Positions 19,683-32,480 of a stretch of 64,000 nt of DNA are shown here, in pieces (position 1 is the first letter of the stretch; each line of letters begins with the position of its first letter). Origin of the DNA: Lineus longissimus. Lineage: Eukaryota; Nemertea; Pilidiophora; Heteronemertea; Lineidae. The notes below the pieces were generated by a model, which was not told where the DNA came from, made no database searches, and saw nothing but the letters and a program-made list of their open reading frames with translations. The position numbers and the translations under genes were made by a program. The stretch lies in assembly GCF_910592395.1 (NCBI RefSeq), contig NC_088316.1, positions 4,280,001 to 4,344,000 on the forward strand. The letters are read 5' to 3'.

Positions 19683-21615
19683 ACGATATTCTAGTCATTT
19701 GAGTGAGATAGGCCATGTTGTGTGAAGGACAGATTGAAAAGGGAATCACTGGGCTGTATCTGCTGCTGAGACAAACTTAACCGATATGGACCTCTGACAA
19801 AAGGCTGGGCTGAAAATTATATTTTGGTTTTGGTATTGACCTGTTTTGATCCAAAGCTGATTAGAAACCAAAATGCTCCGAGGCCAAAATTCGTCACTTC
19901 GACAATGTACATTCCGATGCTTTTGATTTAAATGCATCCAACCAACAGGTGTTTCCAAACTTTTTTCAGGTGGAGGCCAATTTGCATGCTTTGAAAAAAG
20001 TCAGCTACATGGACTTATTGCGTTTTAAAGGGTTTTTTATGTCTGGGTGAATGGTAAGATGGTTCACATGGCTTTTGGATACAACAATTACCAAAGATTT
20101 GTGAAAAACATGAAAATTTTAAGAAGAAAAAAAAATGTTTTTCAAATGCTTTCTTCAATGTTTTAGCCAAACAAGTTTTTAAAAAGTTCGGGAAAAATTT
20201 CTTCTATTTTTTAATTAGTGATGCTAGCAAGACTATGCTACCAACACTAATTCATACACGTCATCAAACACTATTGTGTTTTCCCATTGTTTTCTTTCTA
20301 ACTTCTAATTTCGCAAAGTTAAAAATCATCAACAAACAGAATGTTGGAACAATTTGCAATATTCAGCAATTTAAAAAGTGATCAGTATAATCATGCATTG
20401 TTTAATACATCCTAATAGAATTCTCCAATTTTGAATAGTTAAAAAACTCATAGAATCCATGCATAATGATAGGTTTATCATTGTTTCAAATAAAACAAGC
20501 CCAAAGGGGTCGTTATTAGTTAAAATCCTGGATCGTCTGTTAATTTTTATAGGTTGTTAGGATTTTGGTTATTAGCTTGTCAGATGTCAGATAGGGAGAA
20601 AACTGGTACAGCATTAGCGACACAATATTTTCTTATTTGTCCATGTTGTGTTTTGGACCGTGGAGCTGGAGACCATACTCCAGCTCATGTGCCTCAGGCC
20701 CGCTCCCTGATTAAGAAAGGCAAAGGCCCAAATCTGGGCCATGATGCCTTTCATGATGATGATGATGAAGAATAGAGAGAAATACTGGCCAAAAGGCACC
20801 TCTCGGACCAAAAAGCTCTGGAGCCCTTTAGGGGAACTCGCCAAGACAGCCAACTTCGTTACCAAAAACAACTGGCTGACTGTTGGCATCTCAAACATTC
20901 CAAACGCAGAAGGAGGAGTCCCAATTTTATTAAAGACTGTACTCTCTTTTTTCTGCACAGAGAAGCGCAACCCATGCATAGTTTTTTGGGAGAGTAGCAT
21001 TTACATCTTATTTACAAATAGGTGTCGGTATTAAAAGAGAGCAAGAGTTCCAATGATGAAGAATTCCTTATTTAAAGAATTATTTCAAATTTATAGAGCA
21101 ATCCCACACCATGCATCTTAGAAAACTATAAAGTTTCTTCAATAGGATATGGATGCAAGATAGGGTTTTCACGAACAGAGGAATCATACACAGGTCCTGA
21201 AATATACTATGGAGAGGTTCCACGCCATGCAGTATTTCAGACGAATTTCAGACAGGAATTATTATTTGTTTTATTTTCAAACAGGAAGTGCATTGGTACA
21301 TCATCTTGGAGCATCAGAGTTACACCCTGGGGAATCACCAGCCACCTCTGCGAGAATCTTCCACCTCTTCGAGTCAAGGCCAACCACCTCGCGGAGGAAA
21401 TTTAGCCTCAGGCAAAGGCCACCTCTAAACAGGCCTTTGAATAATATGTACATTCATATTACAGTTTCCTAACTGTAGCAAAGCTTGTCCAGGACACCCA
21501 AGAAGCCAGGTTCATGCAGTCTTGCAACCTGAAAGGTGCAAGACCCTCGGAGAGGTGGTTGCCAATTCCATGATGACATACTAACGACGATATGCGGATG
21601 ATGATTTGTTCTTAC
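19683..21615. other. Non-coding stretch; possible retroposon 3' end near 20.6-20.77 kb
   Basis: At about 20660-20775 there are two short hairpins (GGAGCTGGAGACC... and GGCCCAAATCTGGGCC) followed by a short ATG/GAT repeat, as at the 3' end of some LINE or SINE copies. Nothing else is recognisable. Confidence 0.3.
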
Positions 21616-21630
21616 CTCGGTGTGAAATTG
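21616..21630 (-). CDS. Candidate 15-nt microexon
   Basis: On the minus strand a pyrimidine-rich tract (CCTATTTCTCCATTCTAG) is followed by 15 nt (CAATTTCACACCGAG) and a strong donor (GTAAGAAC). The length is a multiple of three, and in phase 1 it encodes AISHR without a stop, compatible with the minus-strand gene. Such short motifs also arise by chance in 10-kb introns. Confidence 0.15.
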
Positions 21631-21631
21631 C

Positions 21632-24600
21632 TAGAATGGAGAAATAGGAAAGCTATGAAACTGATAAGAATTTGGAGACATTTGATTCTACATTCTTATG
21701 ATCAACAGTGCTAACCATTTTTTAAAAAATTTATTCCCCAAACCATCCTGTGTCCCTTTTGTCACTGCAACCTGCACATGGTTGCATGCAGCAAGAATCT
21801 CTTGTTTGCTGTGACCTGCAATCAAAATCGGCTGATACGAGATGTGATTAGTATCAAACCCAACAATTACCGGTTTTACCTGCAGACTAGAAATCTTTAT
21901 GTTGCACATCGCTGTGTGACCTTAATAGTTATTTCTGCGCAATCCTAGCATCCCAAAAAAGATAACCCCCCAAAAAGATGAACGGAGTGCAAAATATAAG
22001 CCATTTTCACCAAGGCGTGTTTAAGTGTACAGCCAGTTTTTGCTGTAAATCTCAAAACGGTATGAAAAGATTGCATCTGAAAAAGATTTATCACATTTCA
22101 CAAGTCTGAGTCAAATATGGGATAATACCTCTGAAATAGGGTCAAGTGCATCTGATACCCCTTATTCTTTAGGTTCCATTGTGCAATAACCTTCTAAGCT
22201 GTTCTTCTCAAACAGTGAAATGAGATATTTAGTGGAAAGAATTGCAAAGAAGCTCTTTAGATCCCAAGTGAAATGTACAAGAGAGGACAGTAAGGTCGAG
22301 TGTTGTGAGTTTCATATCTATGACCCCTGAGAAAAAACTGATTGGAGACTGCAGAGGTATGTTCCTTACAGCGTTAGTTGAATGCCAAAACTGACAATGG
22401 CAAAATTGCTCATTGCAAAATAAACAATGCCCAGGACAAAACATGATAATCGCTACACAATACAGCAGAGATATCCATAACATCGTTCCGAAAAAGTTCG
22501 CATCATCATGATTCATATTTTGACATCAAAAGACGCAGAAAAATCAAACGACTTAATACAACTTTAGCAAGATTAGACCTAATTGTTTGATGTCCAAGGA
22601 AAAAGGACGAAAATGTCAGAAAAAACTATGTCAGAGCCGTCATATTACACCTAATACACAAAAACACAAAAGTTGAATCCTAACTCGTCAAAGTCAGAGA
22701 AAGAAAAAAATCTCCACTCTTTCTCATCAGCGTTTTCTATTGATTTACGGATTTTGGACGCGTTGGGTCATTTTATGAGTGACCACCTTGATGATTGCCG
22801 CAAGTCTCGGTACACCTCGGCCCGTCAGAGCGTTCGAGGCGATCCCCTTTTACTTCAAAGTATCTTTGAAGATGCTGGCTAAGATATCTTCTAAGTTTTA
22901 TCGTTACGGCACAAAGGGAGGAAGCCGCTGGAGGATGCCCTTTGTTTCTTTTCAGAATATGTTACTGAGATGGGACGTGAAAATACATCTATAAACAGAT
23001 CCTGCCCCTGAAAATGAAAAATAACGCAACTTTTGACACAAAAAGGGCCTTTCTGGAAGACAAAGCACAACAATGTGAAAATCTGGGAATAGAAAAAACT
23101 CACCAAAATCTGATAGTACCGAGAATTAAAAGAGAGAAAAGAACAGTAAGGTTACTGATACATAGAGGGTTAATAACAAGGAAGAACTGAAATTCTGAAA
23201 GTGGAACATAATTGTCCGTGACCAACACCCTTAGCTAAGCTAATGGCAGGGTTATAGCGAAATCAGTCATTGCTAGGCTAAACAGAAGGAGAGTCCAACA
23301 CCAGATTCACCAAAAGACTTGAACCCTTTGCAATCATTTCAGTTTCTAACTGTTTTACTGAATGTAATTCTTCTTCCTCAGCGTTGGTCAGTTTTGAATG
23401 GTTTATTTGATTATTTTGGCAAATTTCAAAATTTAGACAAGTGTTGTCAGAAATGGCAAGATTTGAGGAAAAGTTGTTTTCACAGTATTTTTGAAACTCT
23501 TGTACCAAGAATTTATAAAGGCTAGTCTTTATTAATTCTTGCTTGTATGCATTGGGTTCAGAGGTCATTTTAATTTGCATTCACCTCTCAATTCGATGCA
23601 CTCAGCATATTCAGGCCCATTGGGCCTCGTGTCTATGAATTCCAATGGCCGAAAACTAAGAAATTCTGTCGACCGCCCTGAAACATAAGATGGAAGCAAA
23701 TAAAAGCATGCAAATAAAACATAAAAAAGCAGCATTATTTAAGACGATATTTCAGGGTAGCATCTACTCCTTAGCATCCCCAGGAAGACTCTGTGAGGAC
23801 TAAGTATTTGAACAAGGACCTGCACATGGAAAAGCAATAAGAAATCGAACTTTAAATTTTTAACTGCGGGAGAACCACTTCTCTATATTTCCATTTTCAA
23901 AATAGCCAGATTTGAGACTTGGATCTGCTACCTTATGATAATGGTGACCAGAATAGTCACCGGCCCACAGGGGGTTAAGACATCGGTGATTCACCTCAGA
24001 CCTGCTGCGCATCTCCCGGGGCAAGCAACACTTGGTTATGCAAAACAACCACCGCAACTTTTGCGTCGAAACATGCAAATACGCAGCATACCGTATTTAC
24101 CACTCTAACGTGATTGCAGAGAAGATGCTAGCACGGTAACGCTACGGAGGCAGCCAGCCTTGCAGCGAGAGAGAGAAAAGTCAGCTAATCAAATAACGGA
24201 CTTTGTTCATCAGCTTCGAATGATCATCGTTAATTCAGTTACGGCGACACGACATGACGAGTGCAGCCACTTGACACGACATCGCCGATCGGTGCCAAAT
24301 ACACAAATGGCAAATGATCGCAGGGGAGGTAAAGAAATGGAGACATCTCGAGAAAAACGTGTCGTATCTGATGAACATGGCTGTCACATCGCTTACATGT
24401 ACAAGACACAAAGGACCAGCATTTTGGAAATATTAGCCACTTTAGGATTTGGCTTGTCATGGGGTCACTTAGATTAAGTGAAAGTGGTGTTTTTTGGCAG
24501 CGACACAGCCAATTCTCATTCAAGGTGTTGCTTGAAGATTTCAATAACATGTGGTTCGTTTTACAGTCATTCACTTGATGAAAGTGCCACTTCATGGTAC

Positions 24601-25554
24601 ATGTCATGTAAAGCAGGGTGAAACTGGCCCTGGGGTTGAAATTGCCCCAAATCCCAAAATCTTATTTGGGTTGAACTATCATAAATTCACATGTAGATCA
24701 CTGAGTTACAATGTATCTTTTAACACCTTTTTGAACATTGATTCAGTTGATATAGAAGATTTACCATGACTGTGGGTTGGAAAATGTATGGGAAAATTTC
24801 ACCCCACTCTGGACCAGTGTCACCCCACTTAGGGCCAATGTCACCCCATCTTACATGCATTCAACACACTAAGTTGCCCAGTGCACCCATCAGATCATTT
24901 CCGGTTTTCACAAGCTGAAAAATGTCATCAAAATAACTTCAAGAATCCAATAAATTTCATCTGAATTCACGTAAATGCCCTCCATTCATCTTGTAAAGTC
25001 AGAGAGTGCAACCAATGGAAATGAACACACTAATAAGCATTCTCGCTAGGGCAAATGAACTTAATTAAGAACAGCTGAACGCCAATTCACGAAATTTCCC
25101 CAAAGAGTTTTCTGCAGTGGCGTGTTTGCAGAACCACCAGTTGGACTTCGTTATGATGTATACATTATCTGTTGCTTCCTTTAAATCAATTCTAGGTATT
25201 GTCGGCGGGAAAATTCCATTTCGTCAGGAAAATTGTATCTGGTCGGGAATCTGAAATTCTATTTCCTCGCTTTGATACAGAATTGTGCAAGACGTATAAA
25301 TTACGTTAGGTTGTATACCAATTTAATTTCGTGTCGCTGTTGCCTTCTGGGAAATAAAACGATGCGCCAACGGGATTCATCGTTTTGGAAAACATTACAC
25401 AGCGGCAGATGTCACAGGTTCAACTGGTTGTAGCTTTTTCGACGCTGCGACGAGTCACTTTTGATTTAATCGTCATCCAATTTGATGCAGATTTCTTCCA
25501 CAACAGTTGGTCGAGCTGGTCATAATCGAATTTATTTCCCTGTCCATCAAGATG
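21632..25554. other. Non-coding stretch
   Basis: Contains a probable truncated SINE 3' end at about 23767-23822. It also has a block at 23930-24000 weakly similar to 28965-29020, and three CACCCCA-type short repeats at 24800-24850. No exon is supported. Confidence 0.35.
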
Positions 25555-25850
25555 ATTGGGTTGGAAACTTCAAAATGACTCAAGGCATTTGCGACATTGA
25601 ATCTAAGCAGAACCTTCGACCTTAGATGCACTACTGTGTGAAGTGGCCATATAGTCTTGGTCACAAGAAATTTGCACTTGGCAAAGTGAACAGGTTGATA
25701 ACTTCGAAAACTTCAGAATAACTCAAGGCTTTTGCTAAATTTCACTAAATTCAAACAGAACCTTCAACCTCAGGAATTGGCCATAGTACTGTCCTGGTCA
25801 CAGGAAACATGCACTGCCACATGCACAGTGGGTAGACAACTTTGAAAAGC
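25555..25850. repeat. Diverged tandem duplication, ~142-bp unit
   Basis: Two copies share AACTTCAAAATGACTCAAGG / AACTTCAGAATAACTCAAGG, then CAGAACCTTC, then TGGCCATA and GTC(C)TGGTCACA(G). The offset is about 142 bp. A third partial copy begins near 25840. Non-coding. Confidence 0.5.
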
Positions 25851-27130
25851 ATGTTTCAGACAGCGTATGGGAAGCATCTTGACAGACGAGGCTCAAAGAT
25901 TGCAATGACCCTTTAACAAACTTTACCTGTCATTTAGGGATATTGGTCTTGCAGGGGAAAGATGATGCAAACGCATGTAATGTTGCAACGCTGCAATGAT
26001 AGCCCCTTTAAGGATAACCTCGCATGCATCACATGTTGCACATTACCCTCCAATTAGCATCAATGCACCAACTACCACTGATCAGACAGCATGCAGTGAC
26101 CTTGTGCAATGAAGTAGTAGCATGCTATGCCGCTACCTCAATTACCTAATCATTGGTTAGATATGCTAACAACTCAAAACCGTTCCAATCAACGTTTACC
26201 GGTGCAATAAGAGGATTTGCACACTTCCCACATAAGATCTATTGCTTTTCCAACTGACTTTAAGCTGACATAGACCTAGCATTGAGTAACTCTTGTTGTC
26301 CTTTTTGATGACTGATCATTAGCAGGATTCTGAGAGAGGGGTTGCCCCCCCCCTTGGATCTGCACCTGATTAGCAGCAAGCTTTCCGCAATCCTAGCTAC
26401 TGGGTTCTAGTTAGCATCGTGAGCACTGGAGAAAAGGTATAAGCAACAGGACTCAAAAGAAACCCCCAAAATAAACCAAAGGAGGCAGTTTGGGGATCCT
26501 ATATCAAACAGAGGGATGAAACAAAATGTTGCAATTCAAACTGATTCAATCAAATTGCCTGTGACCTCGAGCAAATAACTTAACTCTGAACAAGACAGGG
26601 ACAGTTATTTAGTGACCTCAACTGGTTAATAGTGATTCTCAGTACGAACAGACATTCATTCAGAATTTAAACACTCATTAATGGGTTTAAAACCTGACTT
26701 GCTGTCCACAGTATGCAAGCTGCGCTCCAACAACAGTCATAAGAATTTCAGGAGTGCCGTCAATTTCAAATTCAAATTCTGTACGTGCATAACGACCCTG
26801 TGAAGTAGCAATGCAACGATTACACCCACGTCTGTCAGTCGATTCCTTAGAGGCAGAAATTCAAATGAAATTAGCGTGCTAACTGTTGACAAGCTAGACG
26901 GCGTAGCTCATTAGCTTAGCAAGCTGACATGTAATACAGGGAGGGCAAATTTCGTTGTTTTGATGATTTTCTTGACAGCCATTCATCATGGTATCTATTT
27001 CTGTTGTGACCATGAATGTTGGCTCTAAATTATGGCCAAGTGTAACATTTTTCAAATGGTTTCAATGGCAGAGTCTTGCTGCAGTATGTGTGTTTGAGGG
27101 AATACATTTAGCACCAGTTATGTTTGAAGT
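25851..27130. other. Non-coding stretch, nothing recognised
   Basis: Unique-looking AT-rich sequence with a nine-C run near 26346. No exon or repeat is supported. Confidence 0.4.
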
Positions 27131-27273
27131 ACAGTAGAACTTCTCTATTGAGGACAAGCTTAGGACTGAGAATTGATGTCCTTTATAGAGGGGTATCCTG
27201 ATTACAGAGGTCCAATTGAATGGAAATTACCAATTTGGGACCAAAATCAGTGTCCTCAATAGATAGAATGTAT
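27131..27273. mobile_element. Palindromic MITE family C, copy 1
   Basis: Begins CAGTAGAACTTCTCTATTGA and contains the diverged complement AGTGTCCTCAATAGATAGA. It shares both ends with copies at 30127 and 31420. Non-coding. The ends resemble those of pogo/Tc1-like palindromic MITEs, but this is by appearance only. A few GTGACCCAATGTTGGCA-type short repeats follow to 27480. Confidence 0.45.
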
Positions 27274-27480
27274 CTTGGCACCAACTGTGACCAATTGTTG
27301 GTGCCGATGGTGACCCAATGTAGGCCTATTAAAAGTGTAGCCCCACTGGAGGCCCAATATATATGTTGGCAGAAATTGCACTCCAATCTTGGCAAGTTTG
27401 GCACCATCTGAGCCCAAATGTTGGCATCAATGGTGACCCAATGTTGGCATCAATTGTTGCCTAATAGTGACACCAACTAT

Positions 27481-29607
27481 GCCCCAGGTTTGAGAGAGTG
27501 ATTAAGTGCCAAATGTCAAAGGTTTTAGATCATACATTTCATCAAAGGGGACTAAGTCAAAGAATCCTATCGGCATTCCGGGACTGAAATCGCAAATTCT
27601 GTTTAACGTAACAATATTCTATTCTATCTGACTAAATCAAACACAGAAGACAAATGGAAACATACATATAGGCTTCTGGAGCAAGAATCGTTAATGAGGA
27701 TTTTGTAATTATTTCATTTGAAGTATTGAGATTTTTGAAGCAACAAGGAGCTCTGCAACGTACATAAAACCAATACAAAACGATCGTAAAAAAAGACACC
27801 AAAGCTCGTCAGTAATAGAATATTAATGAGCGAGGATTTCAATTTTTGAACATAGCTATTCATCTGGAAAATCTATATGGCGATGATAAAAAGTACAAAC
27901 GAACTGTTATTAAACATAGAAATGTAATTATGTGATGAAAAATGCATAAGACGAGAAGTCTGTTTCACCCTAAGCTGATAGCTAACTTGAAGAATGTTGT
28001 AGAGGCTTTTGTTGTCAACTTGGGCTGAACCAAGAGTCTTTGGATGAGAGGATGGTTGGGTGCTACTTTTATGATTCAGGGTAGCAACAGGTTGACTGAG
28101 AGAGCATAGAGTACCCTTTGACTGACGAAAACACCTATTGAAAATGTGACCCATCTCAGCAAAACCAAACGCATGTCATCCTAAGCTTGGCAGGTTGAGA
28201 TGGACTGCTTGTTCATTTCACTGTTGTCTGCCTTTTGTGGAATCTGAGTACATCTATTTCTTCTATCATCTCCTCGTGTCATTTAGGCTCATCTTCTGTG
28301 CGACATGCACCGTCTTTTGCTGTGATGGGTCACAAGTTTGTGAAAAGGAACATTCCAAATGCTTCAAAGTGTCAAAACGTTTTGACATGACCATTCTTTG
28401 GTTGGCTCTCGATGAGCATGTAATGATTGTACTTTACGTTCCATGATTATCATATCTTGGAGTCAAACTCTTATGTTTTTTTATGAAATTGATCACTACA
28501 TGCAGCCCGGGGGAGGTTCCACAGTATTTGGTACCTAGTATCCTCATGAGAATTTCTGGTGGCCACACTTGTTATATACATCTTTCAGAGGATTTTCAGA
28601 CAAAAGGGCAACCTAACAGCCCATTTTCTGAAATTTTCTTAAACCAGACCCCATTCTTAAAGGGTTAGTGCCCTCAGCTAATTTATCAATGCAATGAGAA
28701 AAGAGAAAGAAATTCAAGAAAGAGCAAGTATAGGGAGAAAAATCTGAAAGAGAGGAAGAGTTCACACTTGGAAGGATCTACTGTTTCACCATTAGAAGGA
28801 CGTGCATCACTGTACAACATCATGCTATCGCTACAGTGCGCTACTGCCAACTACAGGTGGAACTAGAGGACGAAACAGACAGATCCTAGAGAGGAGGATA
28901 ACAGAGAAATAGCATCCATTGCCCTTTTAACAAAAAGACTTAAAGTTTTTTTTCCGCACCGAGCCGAGAATGGTGATCAGAACCCGCCTCGGACCAGGAG
29001 GGTTCAAGACGGTTGCTTCCCTTTTACACGAGGGAAAATACACCGGCTGGTACCTGAACTAGTCACGACCTGGCTTGAAACCACACCGTGTATAAACGCC
29101 TACAAAGCCTTGAGCCCCAGGTCTGAAGTATCTTTTTTTCACCAGCAAATTAGAAAGCCTTAGATTTAAACTTTGGTAGAAATAAAACCCCTGATTTGGA
29201 CAAGGAAGAGGTTGACTTTAATCTCGATTATGCAAAGTTCATGTTTCTTTGAAGATTTGATGTTTCTTTATGATGCCAACATGAGTTAGATGCAAGTGGA
29301 AACGGCTTTGCAAAATGCTGGAGAACACTGTGTCACAGCCCATCACGATAATCGCTCTAATTGTTTTCTAATTTAGAAATGGTGTCTCATTTTCGCCGCG
29401 ACACTAGCAGCTGCAACGACGGCTTGTCACGCCGAATTTCTCCGATGGGATTATAACAAGGTTTAATGTCAATTTCACTGAAAGCTACAAAATGTGTGCA
29501 TTTTTTACAATTTAACCCCAGGTCACCATTGTGAGAAAGAGTACGGGGTTTTCTGCTTTAAGAGTGAGGTACTCTGACATCGTTAAAGAGTTAATTGATG
29601 AAATTAA
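27481..29607. other. Non-coding stretch, nothing convincing
   Basis: Short chance ORFs only. The block at about 28960-29020 (GAGAATGGTGATCAGAACC...) is distantly similar to 23933-24000 and may be another dispersed repeat. Confidence 0.35.
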
Positions 29608-29765
29608 GCACTCCGCAAACAAGCAATTTATGTCGCAGCGACCTACAACACCACGATCATTGATTACAATTACTAATCGCAGCACTTTCCAATCACGATC
29701 GTCATGTTGTCATAGCCAAGTCATAGCGATAGAAATCACAGGTTTGCGGATAATTTTATTGACAA
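29608..29765. mobile_element. MITE family B, copy 2 (partial)
   Basis: Starts at a TTAA with GCACTCCGCAAACAAGC and continues TTTATGTCGCAGCGACCTAC, matching the terminal repeat of family B. The right end (GGTTTGCGGATAATTTTATT) is a decayed complement. The ORF overlapping it is not a gene. Confidence 0.45.
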
Positions 29766-30125
29766 GGATCGATCCTCATGACGTCAGACAGATTATATAC
29801 ACACCCACTTTGAATGACAGAGACAAATAATTACCAATAACAACACTTTTGAATATTTTTCACAGTTTTCAATAAAATCTATATTTCAATATTTGTTCAA
29901 AATAGCCTAGGTTCCATAGGCATTTTAAATTGCAAATATGGTTTTCTTTTATTCAATTTTATGTTTCATACCTTCGAATTATCCATTATCAATTTAATGG
30001 AAGCTTTTTATAAAATCTAAACAAAGATCTCTTCAAAATAACATTTTTCAATTCAAATGCAACCAATTGGCAAACATTTTCATAATAAATGTTCCATTAT
30101 TTTTCAAAAATATTTTTTGACATAA

Positions 30126-30292
30126 AGTGGAACCTCCCTTAGCAGACACCTCTCTATTAAGGACACTACGTTTGGTCCCAAGTTGGTACTTTCCATTCAA
30201 TTTGACCTCTCTAATCGGGACACCTCCCTATTAAGGACCCCATTTACCAGTCCAGAGGGTGTCCTTAATAGAGAGGTTCTAATGTACATGTA
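30126..30292. mobile_element. Palindromic MITE family C, copy 2
   Basis: Near-perfect inverted ends: GTGGAACCTCCCTTAGCAGA on the left, and GTGTCCTTAATAGAGAGGTTC on the right reading back as its complement. Internal subrepeats of CTCTATTAAGGACAC occur in both directions, so the element could fold into a long hairpin. Confidence 0.6.
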
Positions 30293-30639
30293 TAGCCTAT
30301 GTATTTAAAAGCAACAATGATTTTTTGAACCAGGACCAATGGATGCTGCGACTCCGATATATAAAAGTTTGAAAGAATAGCGTTGCGTACTTCCTGACTG
30401 TGAATGCCTCTCTGGCGGCCGCGCAGGAGGAATCGTGCGCGGGAAAGGTGGTTTCTCGCCGTGATCATAGTCTAAAATCAAACGAAGGTTCCATTATTAA
30501 TTAGTAAAAGATCAGTTTTAAGATTTTTTGTCGTTTTTTTAAAATCAGAATTCTCTTTAAAGTACCAGGTAAAGTAGTGTACAGAATCCTGGAAAAATGA
30601 TAGCGCATGGACACAAATGATAATAACAAAACACAGACA

Positions 30640-31020
30640 AAATTTATTTTGGTCAATGCCAAAGATTCCAACAAATATTTCATCGCCCTCACCAACAGTG
30701 GTTATTGAGAAACACCTCAACCCTGCCCAGTCAAGAGCACAAACCCCAAGTTTCATTGCCAAAATAACTGTACGGGTAAAAGGCCCAGGCCTCCAATGCA
30801 AAAGCGTATACAAATGTTATCCCCCACCACCTCCGGTTGGTGGGACATGACCCTGCAAAATCAAGAGCAGAAACTCCAAGTTGCATGGCTATCAGCACCC
30901 AACAGATCCAAGGCCCAGCTATGCCTCCGACCAAAAACATATTGCTTCCAAGTAATACGGTTTTTGCCCTAACGCATAACCATAGTTCTCCACTGGGATC
31001 TTTGTCCAGGCGTAGCACTA
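30640..31020. repeat. Diverged tandem duplication, ~130-bp unit
   Basis: CCCTGCCCAGTCAAGAGCAC (about 30722) and CCCTGCAAAATCAAGAGCAG (about 30851) open two copies. Both continue with CCAAGTT-CAT and AAGGCCCAG-CTCC segments. Overlapping ORFs on both strands reflect the duplication, not coding. Confidence 0.5.
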
Positions 31021-31419
31021 GAACAAATTCAGTTTATCCAGTTTAGTACCCAGAAAAAATTCACAGCGGGGGGGGAAAGAGTTGTTGACTGATAATGGGT
31101 TTTTCAGTTTGAGCACAGTGACAGATTTTGCTCTCTTCTTCTTTGGCATTCAACCTGCCTAACATTATAACTTCAGTCTTGTTGTGGAGATGAAGCGGCT
31201 TGTCATTCCAAGGTCAAGCTGTGCCCTCCGTAGTTTTCCCTCGACATTGATGTCTGTGGGCAAGAATTTCACTGTCATCCTGGACAAAACTAAAATACAT
31301 GTTGAAAGTCTAAACTGTGTCAATATTATGGTGACAGCATCCGGCCAAAAGAAATTGTGAGAACATCCCCACAGGAGGTTCCACCGTAGTTAATATCAGT
31401 GTTCTCCACCTAAAATTGG

Positions 31420-31557
31420 ATACCACTCTAACAAGGACACCCTCTCTATTAGTTTTGCTCCCAGGTTCGTTGTTTTCATTCTGATCTGGACACCCTTCTA
31501 TTGAAGACAGTACTTGTCAGTCCCACAGGTGCCCTTAGTAGAGAGGTACAGTACACT
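31420..31557. mobile_element. Palindromic MITE family C, copy 3 (diverged)
   Basis: CACTCTAACAAGGACACCCT on the left and GCCCTTAGTAGAGAGGTAC on the right form decayed inverted ends like those at 30126-30292. Confidence 0.45.
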
Positions 31558-32270
31558 CTGCCTGCAACCCTTCTTACCATTCCAATTTCATTCACAAAAG
31601 CTTGGTACGATCAGCAGAAGTTGCTCACCAAGATTTCTGTGACAACCTGATTGCGCATAAGTGGTCTTGGAAGGTATAATCCCAATCTCAAAATGCCGCG
31701 AGCCGAGACAGCTGACGCACTATCGCAGCAACCTGTCAAGCTCCCCATGACCATTTACATATATTGTGGCCAAGTCCAGCGTAGAGATAACACTTTTGAC
31801 GGGAAATTGGCAGTTTGGACGTAGCGTTGCCTGTCTGTAATTCCCGCGGGAATGCGGTGATTTGAAACGACTCTGTGAGCGCGGTGATAAGAGAGGCTGT
31901 CAAGGGTGAACATGTCACATGGCCTGCCACCTGGAGAGAGGAGGCTGAACTGATATTTCAGATATTTTGAAATATTGTGAGTTTTGCAATGAATTGACGG
32001 TGAGCATTGAAGATTGTCACCACAGGCATGCAGTAGTTCATCACACTTTTAAGCAATGTTATATGATCTTTCACTCTGAAACTTTTGCACATAACTGACC
32101 AATCAGCAGACAGAGCCAGCAAACGGCGTTTTCTTTGAAGGAGAAATGCGTTGGAAGGTGTTTCTTTTATGTGCAAACCGTATCATCGTCATATCTGGAA
32201 CTGAAGTTCTGAAGTGTCGTATAGCAACAGGTCTTGCAAACATCGCAAAACTAGTTCCAAGTTCACTCAC

Positions 32271-32480
32271 CAGGTGGTATGAAGTTCCCCGACCCTGTTG
32301 GTTGTTGTACCATGTAGTATTTATGATCGAGCGTGCCATCGTCGCCCCGCCGCTGCAACTCCAATGGCTCCGTCTCCGCGTAGTTCCCGCGCGGGTATTT
32401 GTTCAGCAGGTGCTGCTGCTGGTCGAACGGTGGGGGGTCTTCGGGTGGAGGGGGTGGAATGGAGGGCATTGGTAGTGTGG
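32271..32480 (-). CDS. Internal coding exon, probable teneurin intracellular domain
   Basis: 210 nt, phase 1 at both ends, flanked by an excellent acceptor (TTCTCTTTGCAG) and donor (CACCTG then GTGAGTGAAC). It joins in frame to the exon at 44846-44619, completing a Ser codon. The peptide has a proline run (MPSIPPPPPEDPPPF), a Gln-rich patch, then charged sequence. It ends KYYMVQQPTGSGNFIPPG, which resembles the V-x-x-P-S/T-G...IP-x-G motif before the membrane span of invertebrate teneurins. Its GC-rich codons stand out against the AT-rich intron. The exon being real is well supported; the family name is an inference from this motif and from the Pro-rich N-terminal architecture. Confidence 0.8.
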
